In this document: positions 27,701 through 38,900 of the stretch, piece after piece
Layout: each line of letters starts with the position of its first letter
Numbering within the stretch: the first letter of the stretch is position 1
Source of the DNA: Cliona cf. orientalis
Lineage: Eukaryota > Porifera > Demospongiae > Clionaida > Clionaidae
Direction: 5' to 3'
Assembly (NCBI GenBank): GCA_963930775.1
Contig: OZ005707.1
Span: forward strand, 5,022,001 to 5,086,000
Length of the DNA: 64,000 nucleotides
The notes under the pieces: model-generated
The model's input: only the letters and a program-made list of their open reading frames with translations
Told to the model about the DNA's origin: nothing
Databases searched by the model: none
Translations under genes and position numbers: made by a program

Positions 27701-28823
27701 ACCGTCTACTTCAGCATTGGTGGCATTATCATGATGGCACCGGCAATCTTCCTCTACAACATCGGGTATGTACCCTAGCATTATGATGTAATCATGTTCT
27801 TATGTCGTTAGTCTACCTTACTGACACACAGTGATCCATATGACGTCTTATAACAAGTATTGTTCATAACAGTGTGCGTCTAGCAACTAGAGCTCATAGA
27901 GCACATACCCTGCGTGCCACAGCAATATCACCCATGGCCATGCCTCTTCTTAGAGACCTCTATTCTTTGGAGTTTAATCTCTTGCTACTCACAAACTTTC
28001 TCGTTCCCTTCTGAGATCCATGATCACAAATGACATTAATATAATTGTGCTAGAAGCATGCTGTAGAGAAGCTCAAGCATGCACAGTGGACTCCCCCTAT
28101 AGTGGAGCAGCTCGAGCATGCGTAATAGACTTCATGAGGTACTATATAGGTGAGCATGTCCAATGTAGGCATGTCCGACATACTCGCACAATTTGTGGCT
28201 TCCTTTGGTATTGCCTAGGGTTAAGAATGAGACAGAAGGTGTTTTTTTTTCGCTGTCGTACACCATTTATTGACCCTACTTTTGCTAAAATGTTGAGATT
28301 TGCTGATTTTTATGCTGACAGATAACAGACGATAGACACGCAGGGTACTAAATTGTTAGAGTATGCACGAGTGACTCAATCTGTGCACATATTCCCAGAA
28401 TCGGAGTCATAAGGTCTTGTTAAATTAGTGTGTTAGGGTTACAGGCACATACATCACAACATTCACTTGAAGTGGCTGGGACAGTTTTGAGGGGTCAAAT
28501 TTAATTGCTGTGTATGCATGGTACATGATAGAGACATGGAACAAGAGTATCAATGTGATACAACTAAAATTAATATTAAACTGGCCATGGGAAGCAAGAT
28601 TGGTAAAAATAATATTATGATAGATTCCTAATACCTTATCCACTAGCTTTTTTTAAACTAATAATATGCATATCTACTTCTTTACCTGTGCAGAACGTTT
28701 AAGGAGCTGAAGAGGTTGTTGCTTTGCCGGCCCCGCTATGCCCCCGGAATCGTGGATCCCAACATTCAGAGGATGCCAGACGAGAAGGCACCACTGCTTC
28801 TGGCCGTGTCACCTTCCCAATGA
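24729..28823 (+). CDS. CRT-like (chloroquine-resistance-transporter-like) drug/metabolite transporter
   Basis: Six exons give 446 aa: 24729-25249, 25759-25951, 26211-26392, 26845-27004, 27611-27765, 28694-28823, with all phases consistent. The start is chosen at the ATG before FFEKHGTLLLSIFFAA; the upstream open frame is 5' flank. About ten hydrophobic helices are visible, with a lumenal loop after helix 1 bearing N-glycosylation sites (NVS, NHT, NGT). Motifs shared with CRT/CRT-like proteins of the DMT superfamily include the long helix-connecting segment DKRYDFITLERDIKFPQWQL, a QAILGNF turn in helix 4 and the VTPLGALFWTLFD stretch late in the protein. Family members sit in lysosome/vacuole-type membranes and export small peptides or amines; substrate here is unknown. 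A C-terminal acidic di-leucine-like motif (DEKAPLLL) would suit lysosomal sorting. Confidence 0.85.
25506..25660. mobile_element. MITE-like inverted repeat in CRT-like intron 1
   Basis: The left end AGTACCATAGTGTATTGGGC and the right end read on the minus strand (AGTACCGTAATGTCCAGGAT) are diverged inverted repeats continuing into AAG-GCCCATG on both sides. About 155 bp, non-coding. Confidence 0.5.
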
Positions 28824-29384
28824 CTATATGACCAGCATATTATTGGTCAGAGAGTGGACTATACATGTGTTAATGACATTATTTTAGTAGATCTAGGAGT
28901 GTTTCTTAGGGTAGGACTGTGCCACTTGCACGATATTATTAGGATAAGAACGAGCAGAACTTCAAAGCTCATGTTTTCTTTTTGTAGGTCTAGTTTGAGG
29001 TGTGCACTATAATAATGTTAATACTCACGTACCTATCTATTAAAAGATATGGTAAAGGGTCACTACTATGATTACAGCTATAATTTAATTTTCCAAGTTG
29101 GTATTACTTGAAAGTGAAATGGTTTACTAGATCTATGTCCTTGCCAAATTAAATTTTCACAATTAAAAATTTAATGAGGAAGCTCCACTTGAAGAGACAA
29201 TAATTATATTATTGAGACAGACAACTGTACAATCATGCATACACACATACATACACTGGTGAAACATAAGTACGGCTGTGTATAGTTAGACAGCTCTAAT
29301 AGTGTTCACTTGGATCTTTCAAAGTAGTATCGATCCTTTGATGGAGGAAAAGAGTAATGAATTATTACAGTTGATCATCATCAT
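28824..29384. other. Convergent 3' intergenic region
   Basis: Lies between the stop of the CRT-like gene (plus) and the stop of the intact scramblase gene (minus). It is AT-rich, holds several ATTTTA/TTAATTTT patches suited to 3' ends, and shows no exon or repeat that I can support. Confidence 0.6.
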
Positions 29385-32337
29385 CTATTCAATTAATTGT
29401 GTACCAGAGCAACTTACAATGATAACTGCCGCTAGTATCATTACAGCTTTCATTTTGACATCAAGATCCATTGGGACTGCAAGTCCAGAAGCAAAATCAA
29501 ATGAATATTCAGTTTATGCTAACATCTATACTACAATTATCCAAAAACATCAAGAATTTTTCTGAAGGGACATGGTGTTCAGATAGCAGTACCATAAACT
29601 ACTGAACTGCTGGACCATTAATAGTTATTGAATTGATGACAATGTTTTAACAATTGACAAGTCCTCCATATACCGATTGGTCAGCTTGCACTACACTACC
29701 ATTAATCTTGACAGTATAGCTATAAATATTATAGCTTACAGCTAATTCCAAATGTATGGCGAGCTTCAAAGTTGAAGAAAGTCTCAAAGAGACCAGGCCA
29801 CTGTCTTGTGATCACGCCCACTTCCTGGTTCCCATCACTGGACAGGATCTGGATAAAATTAATAATAATATTATGGTGGCTATGCCACAATTAATTATTA
29901 CATCGTGCACATGTAGCATTACCCCCATGCATGGCACGCAGCCCCTATCAGCCTTTTAGCAACATTGGTAAGGGAGTCCCCCTATTTTCACTTGGTTGTG
30001 GTCATAACTTCACATAGAATATGAGCAAAGGATATGTACACCAGAGCAATCAATAGTCCATCATTTCCTAAACACTTCAATACTATTGCTTGAAATTTAC
30101 CTCACGGACTACTTCATGACTACCTCATGATTAGCCTATTTGGGACTCTGGGAGTAACTATGTGCCATTGCATGTTCAACAGTATTCATAATCACCGTAC
30201 ATGTGGGTAGAGTAGTTCGGGAAGAACTACAGTAGTGTTGATTTTAGCTAATGCTGACACTGTGATTGCACTATTACAACACTGTTGCTATTCTTTCAAA
30301 GGCATCTTAAAACCAAAACACATGAAATTCAGTAGGTCTATCTTACTACCAATCCTAAACCTAAGAGGAAACTTTTATAAACTGTCAGTTGGTTATAGTT
30401 TAGCTATAATTCAGTCCTGGTATCACTATCATGCTGTATATACCTTAAAGTCCACTTCTGGTGAGAAGAAGTTTCCCATACTCTTGGTAATTTTGAGCTG
30501 GGTCTGTCCCTCGGCATTGACAACAGAGAACCACTGTTGAAAGGCAAAGAGGTAGTCCTGATGCACACCTCCAATGGTGTTGCCTGGAGGGGCCTCCACA
30601 TGCATATCGCTCATGGCATTGGACAGGCCAAGACAGCCCACTGAACCACCAGCAACAAACTGGGCAACCTGTAGAGAATAGAATTTCGAATTGTATAATA
30701 GTAGCTCCAGGTACCTTAGTCCAGATTGCTCAATTAACAATAATATAATATTTTCAAGTGCTTATAGAACTCCAATCAGGCATTGGATCATTGCATAATG
30801 ATGGTTTATTTCGATTCCTGTCGTGGTTAGAGCACAGGAAAAGGATTACTTAAGACTAGACATGGGATCCCCATACACAAGCCCTAGACAGTTTCTATTG
30901 TCAGGCAACTGATTTTTCCAGACCCCTGCTCTTTCCTCGCGTGCATGGCAGGGATTAGGGCTAGGCTGCCAATCTCTAACTTGGTTGTATCAATGATGAC
31001 CTTTACCCACTGTCGACTATTCAGGTATTTGACAGCAGTAATAATACAGATTGGAGCAATATTAATTTTAATGTATCAGCTTACCTGTCTTTGGTAGCAG
31101 TCGGTGACAGTTAATGAGTAAGGACTGTCACACGTGCAGGTGGGATCTGAACGAGAGGAACAATAAGAGATATTCAATCTCAGACCTAGTCAAACATCCA
31201 TCATCTATTTATGGTGTTCTACGGTTATTTGAAAACGTGAAATTGATGTTCTTTGCTAATAATAATTGCCTTGGTATAGATTAGATCATCAATAATAATA
31301 ATATATTATTATCGGGGGATAAGGCCACTGTTAGTAGTAAAAGTGTTTCTGGTCCACAAATTCCCCTCCACTACATGCAGGCGGTCGGTCATTATTAGCC
31401 ATCATGCCATTATTACGACGTCATATCCTGTTCAATTTCCTCATTAATTTTAATAATTAAATTTACAACTGACCACAAACATTAACACTCTGCGCGAGAT
31501 CGTACTGAGAGACGGCAGGGTTTATAGACTTCAGCTGCGTATCGTACATCTCTTGAAACGTCAGAGTAGGAGGGTGCAGCGGAGAAGTCTGCCATGGCAG
31601 CAAGGTACGCTTCGTTTTTAAGCTAAAAACGGTCAGATTCACAATGCTCATGACGACTAGTGCCACCAACATGAAAAAGACAAACTTTCTGCCAGCCATG
31701 TGCGAACGCTTTCTAGCAATGTGGGCGGGGCTACATGCAATAATGGCATACGTCATCGATAATGGCGAAATTCACGCGGGGCCAAATATTGACGCAGGCG
31801 GGTGAGCAGAAACTCGTTTACTACAAACAGTGGCCTAATACATATACTATATAGATTTTTAAACATTAATTAGGATTCTGACTACTAGCTATAGTCTAGC
31901 TTACTTTCTTCAACGTAATAGACGTCTTGTCCTTGTGCATTTCGAACCCTATAAGTTCTGGTAGGCTGAAAGAAACCTATTTATCAACAGAAATGGATAT
32001 TGCACAGGATCATGGTTGGTATCAATATGGGTCAAATTATAATACGAAATATTTAATACCTTCTAGAAATCTACTGACCAGTAGTCGGTCTATCTGCACT
32101 AGATACTCCAGTCCAGTAGGGCAATCTGGAACTGCCGTTTGAGGGGCAGGCATCCAGTTGAAATTATTGCCTGCTGCTGAGCCAGAACCAACTGTAAAAG
32201 AAGACAATTTTCTTGACTCGTCACCAGGAGATACTAATCTCCATTTCAACCCATCAAAGCACTGTATTTATTACAAGTAGAATCTAAAATTATGTATCAA
32301 ACGTACGCAATGGTGAGTTTTCCTTCGGTGCTGCCAT
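29385..32337 (-). CDS. PLSCR: Phospholipid scramblase, intact copy
   Basis: Seven exons close a 240-aa frame: 32307-32337, 32060-32191, 31905-31976, 31085-31146, 30444-30668, 29740-29848, 29385-29476. Hallmarks in order: PDCPTGLEYLVQIDRLLV, YRVRNAQGQDVYYVEE, SPYSLTVTDCYQRQ, MHVEAPPGNTIGG, the SPEVDFK strand, EVGVITRQWPG, and the C-terminal FPMDLDVKMKAVMIL leading into a hydrophobic end. Scramblases bind the inner plasma-membrane leaflet and are linked to calcium-driven lipid scrambling and signalling. Odd points: the Pro-rich N-terminus of vertebrate PLSCR1 is missing, the palmitoylated Cys cluster is reduced to a lone Cys in GGSVGCLG, and the calcium loop before FPMD reads EARHTFGIS, lacking the usual DADNF acidic residues. 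Calcium dependence is therefore doubtful. Confidence 0.88.
31474..31699 (-). CDS. Alternative first exon with a transmembrane segment (scramblase locus)
   Basis: Located inside intron 3 of the intact scramblase. An ATG at 31699 opens 75 codons: AGRK, a 20-residue hydrophobic segment (VFFMLVALVVMSIVNLTVF), then KTKR and a polar stretch. It ends at a GTCAGT donor in phase 1, exactly the phase of the normal exon 3, so it can splice to the exon at 31085-31146 and give a 237-aa protein with the scramblase C-terminal part only. A GTGGGCGGGGCT box (plus strand) lies at 31721-31732, 22 bp ahead of its ATG, suggesting its own promoter. Basic residues on both sides of the membrane segment leave topology open. 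It could instead be the start of an unrelated nested gene. Confidence 0.5.
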
Positions 32338-32440
32338 GACGCATAGATCTAGGCCACCCAACCCGAGAGTACAAAAGCACAGTCTAGTCTTCCGGATGTC
32401 GTAACCTTTAAACCTAGTACCTCGCCAAAAATGCATGGCC

Positions 32441-32452
32441 AGCCCCGCCCAC
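32441..32452 (-). promoter_or_regulatory. GC box upstream of the intact scramblase
   Basis: On the minus strand the sequence is GTGGGCGGGGCT, about 104 bp before the start codon at 32337. It is identical to the copies at 31721-31732 and 35659-35670. Sp/KLF-type factors bind such boxes in animals; binding here is inferred. Confidence 0.4.
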
Positions 32453-33463
32453 CTGCAACACTGGATATGTACGCATGCGTAAAATTGTGCTGCTCGTGCT
32501 ATCAGATGGTCTAAGACTATCATGCTACATAATTATTATGTTCACTACTATGATAAAAATTAATAATCATGAATCAGTATCATACAGTACAAAGCTGCCT
32601 ATCTACAAATACAAACATTCATGCAGCATTGAGTTCAATCTGAAGAAGTGAAATAATGACCATCCTATATTATTGAAGGGAAACATTAAACTTAAAGGTA
32701 TCCATGACTACACTATAATGACTTACAATGATTATAGCTGCCAATATCATCACTACTTTCATCTTCACATCAAGATCCATTGGAACTGACAGAGTAAATC
32801 ATGGTAAGCAGTCAAACACATACCGTAATAAGTATTGCTTACAAGTAACTGCAAATGTGTGCACTCCTTCAGCATTAAATACTGATTTGATAAACCCAAG
32901 CCACTTTCTTGTTATTACACCAACTTCATTCGCACAGTCAGCTGATAAAATCTGCTCAGAATAATCACTTATACCGTAATAATTATTATTATTATATACA
33001 ATTTAACCATTGCAACATCAAGACCTTAAAGTCCACTTCAGGTGAAAGGAAATTCCGAATTGCCCAGCACCTTTAATACTGTTTCACCATCACCATTTAT
33101 GACGGAGAAGCTTTGCGACAAGAATTTAAATTCAGCTTTAATGCCCCCTATGGTAGTGCCAGGGGGTGCTTCAACACTCATGTTGCTATAACTTTGCCTT
33201 GATGTGCAGGAGGTACCATTATACACAAACTGAGCCACCTACATGCATGTAGAGGTATAGTAGTGAATCTAGCTAAAAGTTATAGTATTATAATATCTGC
33301 CTATAGCTAGCTTCTGATTTCCAGGCCTCACTTGATTTCAATACTTGCATTGACAAAATGAAGATGTGGATGTAGGTTAGCCTAGTCCATACATAAGGAT
33401 GTCGACATTGTATGCTACATAATATCTGCCTATAGCTTCTGATTTCCAATTAAAAAAACAGTC

Positions 33464-33541
33464 GGGATACATGGCATTTATTGCCCTCAACCCTTGGGCA
33501 CAAGGTCCTCAGGCTTCAGTGCAATAAATGCCATACATCCC
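33464..33541. repeat. Short perfect-looking hairpin
   Basis: Arms of 21 bp (33464-33484 and 33521-33541) are complementary with two mismatches around GGCATTTATTGC, separated by 36 bp. It lies in the intron of the broken scramblase, next to a duplicated phrase ATATCTGCCTATAGC (33290 and 33421). It may be a tiny MITE remnant; a structured RNA cannot be excluded. Confidence 0.5.
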
Positions 33542-34244
33542 TTGCACCCGTGATTAACTATTACATAGCCTACCTGTCTTTGGTAGCCATCAACGACAAT
33601 GAATGGGACATCAGGTGGTGTACATGCACAAGGGCACCCATTATCAGGGAAAAGCATTCATAAGATGATATTCATCAAAACATACCATACTTAGTGTACT
33701 AAATTGAATACAAAGTATATAACACCTTTAGCGCCTGCGCAAGGGTTAGTAACTTGCAACAGTAACTGTTACTGTTACTATAACAGCTAATCATTAATTC
33801 TGTCCGTCTGTGTGCCTATTATCATGCTCGGAGCCTCATGCCTGCACAGGTTCTCGCGATCGGACAAGGCATCCCAAATGGAAGTGCATGACATGCTTCA
33901 TTTGAAAGTTGAAACTGCTATATACACATAATATTATGATAAGAAACCCTTAGAATTTTTAACAATCAAATCTAATATAAGGAAGTGCAGTATTCAATGT
34001 CGGAATCATCAATGAGCCATTACTATTAATATCCATTACCATACATATTTGGCCTCATCATTGTACCTTAAGGACACTTTTGTTTGTGGGTACTAAATTT
34101 AGCAAAATTAGCGATTTATCCAATTTCACTAAAAATTATACCACGAATTCAAATAAATAGAATATTAATTTTGAAAATGTGTACCCACTATTTCCAAAAT
34201 CCGCTAAAATTTGTACTCGCAAATAATCGTAGCCCTAATTAAGG

Positions 34245-34455
34245 TATCGTATAGCGGGAAACTTTTGAGGGAGAAAACTTCCACGAATTTCACGATTTTT
34301 CAGCCGTCCGCGAAAGTTTTCTCCAGAAATTCTAGGCATGCCACACCACATTATGTGACCAGTTTTAACATTTCACGAAAGTTTTCTCCGCGAAATGCTC
34401 CTTTCCTACCGATCCGTGAAAGTTTTCTCCCTCAAAAATTTCCCGCTATATGGTA
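34245..34455. mobile_element. MITE with TACCGTATAGCGGG-type ends, copy 1
   Basis: Left end TATCGTATAGCGGGAAAC and right end, read on the minus strand, TACCATATAGCGGGAAAT are inverted repeats extending through GAGGGAGAAAACTT. About 211 bp, non-coding, in the large intron of the broken scramblase. Internal GTGAAAGTTTTCTCC blocks are also repeated. Confidence 0.75.
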
Positions 34456-34510
34456 GTCTAACCAATCATGCCACATTGGCTCTGATTCAGCCTAAGCTGT
34501 GTCATAGATA

Positions 34511-34948
34511 TACAGTATGGCGGGTAATTTTCGTGGGTGCTAATTTTCATGAAAAGTTCGAAAAGGCCCTCAAAATTAATTTTCGTTTTTAATTTCATGA
34601 CAGCAACCAGTCCAGGAGCGTGGCACTGAACAAGCGATGATGTAATCGATACACTCGCACAATCTTCTTTGTTACTAAGCTATAGCTACCTACAGAGACT
34701 TGGATAAATAGCTAGCATGAGACTCAGATAGAAGAATATTAGTGTCAAAGACGCTATCAGCTGGGTGACAGTGGCTACTGTTGCTTGCTAACACTGGGAA
34801 GTATTGGCCGCGCTACCACGATGTTTGTGGCCATGATGAACTCGCATTATCATCGTAGGCATTAATTCTCGTGGAATTTCGTGACTGCCAAGTCAACCAC
34901 GAAAATAACAAAAATCAGCACCCCATGAAAATTACCCGCCATACGGTA
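34511..34948. mobile_element. MITE with TACCGTATGGCGGG-type ends, copy 2
   Basis: Left TACAGTATGGCGGGTAATTT and right (minus strand) TACCGTATGGCGGGTAATTT, continuing TTCGTGGG / TTCATGGG. About 438 bp, non-coding. The outermost bases match the elements at 34245-34455 and 53327-53548, so they form one family by their ends although the bodies differ. Confidence 0.75.
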
Positions 34949-35514
34949 GCTAGCTAAATCTACAGCCACTTTTGCACAACAATGGGACTGGGCATGTGTA
35001 ATGAGGTTTCTATTAATCTACTTAGTGGACACTTCCAAACTATTAACTTCATTATGACACTAAGGGGGGGGGGGGGGGGGGGGAGTCAGGGCCATGGCCA
35101 TGGTGCAAATTTTTGAAATATACTTTGGCCTTGTGCTAGATTATCCTACATGTAGCTGTATTCATTACTATCTTCAAGTCCGGGTATAACTATAATGAAA
35201 CTAAGAAGGGAGGGGGTTCAACACTTAACATCATATGACGTTCTTTTTATTAAAATTTGGACGTGTCCCCTTAATTACTTGATAGATCAACAGAGTAGAT
35301 ATCAAGACCCTCTGAATTTCGAACTCGATATCCATTCGTACCTAACCATATCATTAAAATAGGAAAAATTATTATGCAGCTACGTTATCACGCTATGAAT
35401 TTATGACACCTCTTAGGCTGACTATGAATCTGTCAATCTGGTATTCCAGCCCAGGTGGACAATCTGGCACAAAGATCTGCGCTGGAGCAGGCACGTACTG
35501 CATCCGCTCTATTT

Positions 35515-35913
35515 CTGCACGTACAAAAATCAATAGATAAGTCGCATGAAGACAGTAAACGGTACATAGGTGCATCGGAGCCGACCTGGTTTCACCATTG
35601 GGTGAGCCTATGGTACATGGTGCCGGTGAGCCCCGCCCGACGCGACCGGAACGTGATGAGCCCCGCCCACTTCAAAATATGACATGATATGCATGACGCA
35701 GAATGCAAAATCACGTGACTACATGTACATGCATGCCATCTTCCGCCCGCGCCCGATCGGCGCGGCAGTTCAGACACACAAGAGATAAACTTGGCGAGTG
35801 CCCGTCTTTCTCTCTTTGGCGCTAGATTGACAGCCCGCGGTGAACGTCGCTCGTGCACTGGCTGGTTCCAGGGTCGTATCGCTCAGTCAACATAGGAGTT
35901 CGAAGGCAGAAAA
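35515..35913. promoter_or_regulatory. Divergent promoter interval, broken scramblase and epsin
   Basis: A GC- and CpG-rich island in AT-rich surroundings. It contains GC boxes AGCCCCGCCCGA (35629-35640) and AGCCCCGCCCAC (35659-35670, the reverse complement of GTGGGCGGGGCT) and CGCCCGCGCCCGATCGGCGC near 35744. The epsin start is at 35914 (plus) and the scramblase runs the other way. Confidence 0.55.
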
Positions 35914-38900
35914 ATGAGCAAGTTCAGGAGAGAATTGTAAGTGAGAAGACTGAATTGTTACTGTTGCTAGGGCTGCCTCGACCACACATAATAGTTGTGT
36001 GTTTATCAGACCATAAGATAACTTTCTAACACAACGTATAAAACCAGTGGTGTGTTTAATTTTAATGAGGGGATTGCTTTGTATGCCACTCACATAATTT
36101 TGCTGGTTCAACACATGTTTAAATTAATTGACCATCTCTCATACTTTGATACTCACACACATGTGGATGCAGAAAGAGTTATTTAGTGTAGTTAAGTACA
36201 GTGATGTAAACAACATGACTACGTCAATAGCTCTGTTCAATATTCTTATCTTCAGCAATGAAGCAAGCATAAAAAAAAACAATACTTGGTAAATTTTGGC
36301 ACTTGCGATTCGAGTACGGTAGTGGAACCTGTCTATAATCGTCACCCACGGGCCAAAAATCAGCGAGTAATAATTATTATAGAGGTGGCTACTTTAAAGA
36401 GGTGTATGATGTATCAAGCTTTGCCACTTGGAGCTTGAAGAAGTGGCTGCTTTTCACTGTCAATGGCCACTATACACAGGTTCGACTGTATTTATTAAAA
36501 ATTAAATGGTACTGTCCAACTGATCTTGACCACACTTGCCGTGTAGACGCTACTCGCGTGTGTACCCTGTGAGGTGTGAACTATGCTACCACCAACTCGA
36601 CTACCCTTTTGGTTTTAGTATAGTAGGCTTAATAGTATGGACTGGCTTCCATGTTGGGCAATGGTATACCAAAACATCACTGCCTGGTATAGGAATTTCA
36701 TACTGGAAACACAGTCACAGCACTGATGAGAGCTATGACCTTGTTTGTACGCTGTGGTGGCTAATAGGTTGGCTGACTGAAACGCAAGGAAACCACTAAC
36801 CTCCTCTCAACTCTCTCTCTCCCTCCCTCCCTCCCTCTCCCTTCTCCCTTCCTCCCCCACGTGATATAGTAGACTGTATGTGTGTCCTTCCTGGCCTTTC
36901 TTTATTCATGCCTCAGTCCCAATATGGTATCCATCTCCTTAAGTGTTGACAGATAGTGTTATACATGAGAGCTCTCTGTAAATAGCCTCGAGTGTGTCAG
37001 GTATTTGTGGCCATGGTTCACTGAATAGAAGTATCGGGGGTACTCCTGCTGAATGTCCTCATCACCTTATCCCAGTATTGGCCATCACTTTCTCTCACGC
37101 ACATGGTGAATGCTAATAGCTTTGCTATTTTTAAAATTTGATGAAGATTTTTGAGAGGGCTACCCAGAGACCTATCAGCACCAGTCCCTCGATCATAACA
37201 GAAGCTAAAAAGCCTCGTAAACCAGGCATCATGCTGTGCCACAGGCTAGCTTAGACAGTAGGTGAGCTGCATGGGCGTGGTCTCGCAGCCCTAGCATACG
37301 AAAATTAAAACATAAATTTATTCAGTGGACTTTTCGTGCCAGATATACAAAAATTTCCTACTGTACTGTACCATGTACATGCATCAGGTATGCGTAACTT
37401 CCTCTGTCATCACAGCCTGCTACATGACTGTACCCTAAGCTAATGGAGACCCACGGCACCGTTCCGGCCTTGTTGGACTGACTGGTATAGTATGACTAGC
37501 TGCCTCTGTATCTTATCTGATATACCAGGCATTGATATGTGATGAATGCATTGTGTGCCGTAGTGAGTACCAACAATGCGACACTCGCCCACTGTCTAGT
37601 AAACCATCTGTGCGCTGTGTCATGGTGTGTCTAATAAACAGCACCACTAGTTAATTATAGAGAATATCTTCCCTAAATGTGTAAAGATTTCATGCATTCT
37701 AATCATCTAATAGCATGGAATATCGAGAGAGGTGGTAAGATTAGACTAGTGCTCACAGCGCAGTCTTCCATGGTTGATAGGCATCACCGATGAAAAAGTA
37801 TAATCAATAGCGTTTGTTGCCACAGAAACAAAGACATGTCACTTTTTCACCATTTCCAGCCTTCATAATACTATAATATTGGCCTAGGTACCAAGACTGC
37901 ATAATTTTTGTATGGATGACAAGTCGTCAACAACAATGTACCTATGATTACCCCGCATGCCCATTCTCCTTGCATGTGCAAGGCGTTGTCACCATGTGAG
38001 AGTGCTTTGTTTCCCATAATGATGTATAAAGCTGACAATGATTTACATCACCCTGTTGTGAACTGAAAAAAAAAAACTTTGTCAAGTAGACTCACGCTCT
38101 CCCAATGGGGAAAGAGGAGCCTTTCAAAAATTATGCACAAACCTGTTGTCCAGGTTGTGCATTCAGGAAGGATTAACACCTCTGAATGTGGCCTGTCAAG
38201 AGGGCTGGGAGTGGGTGGGTCCCACGTGTGTATATATACCATACCTGCCCACCTAGCACTTGTGGGTTGCAGCCAAGAATGGGGTTTCCTGACCATCAGT
38301 GTACATATGTACATACCATTGTGGGACCACCACTCCGGACCAGAACACAACCCATAAGCTACTGGTGCATGTTTGTGTACTACATGTACATACTCAAAGA
38401 TATGCAGTATACCCTCAAATGACCTAACAGTGTCCATAAACGTATAGGTACACACACACGCTCATAGTAGTTACGTGACATTAATTGGGGGCACTTAAAT
38501 GTAACTCACTATTCAGCCTGTATGGACACTTAACCGGGATATAAATAGCCTTAGGCTGCTACATTGACTGAAATGCAGTACATGGGGGCTTTCCAGGGAG
38601 TGGGCACTTGCCCGGACACTATGGTACATACAATGTACATGTACATTGCTCACAAACTCGTGAACACAATGCCATGCACACACTGTAGAAAGAACGTCGT
38701 GTACAACTACTCTGATGCGGAGGCCAAAGTTCGTGAGGCGACCTCCAATGACCCCTGGGGTCCCAGCAGTGCCCTGATGGGTGAGCTCTCGGAGTACACA
38801 TACCACGTCCAGGCGTACGGCCTGGTCATGGGGATGCTCTGGAAGAGACTGAATGACCATGGCAAAAACTGGAGACATGTCTATAAGGTTGGCGCTACCT

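Larger units (their letters stand above)
32670..35514 (-). pseudogene. PLSCR: Second phospholipid scramblase copy, probably disabled
   Basis: A tandem paralogue with the same exon order: 35410-35514, 35279-35341, 33574-33644, 33025-33238, 32843-32951, 32670-32785. Recognisable pieces include PDCPPGLEYQIDRFIV, GYRVRNSEGLDIYSVD, PFIVVDGYQRQ, MSVEAPPGTTIGG, EVGVITRKWLG and FPMDLDVKMKVVMIL. Two faults are visible. The acceptor before the exon at 33644 is TG where the intact copy has AG. The exon 33025-33238 is 214 bp (225 in the intact copy), so after ETVLKVLG the frame shifts and stops before SPEVDFK, which remains readable in another frame. All other junction phases match the intact copy, so the damage is recent or partly a sequence error. 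No first coding exon could be fixed upstream of 35514. Confidence 0.75.

Noticed and set aside
36536-36799. 87-codon plus-strand frame in epsin intron 1
   Set aside because: No family resemblance, and intron 1 of epsin is otherwise non-coding.
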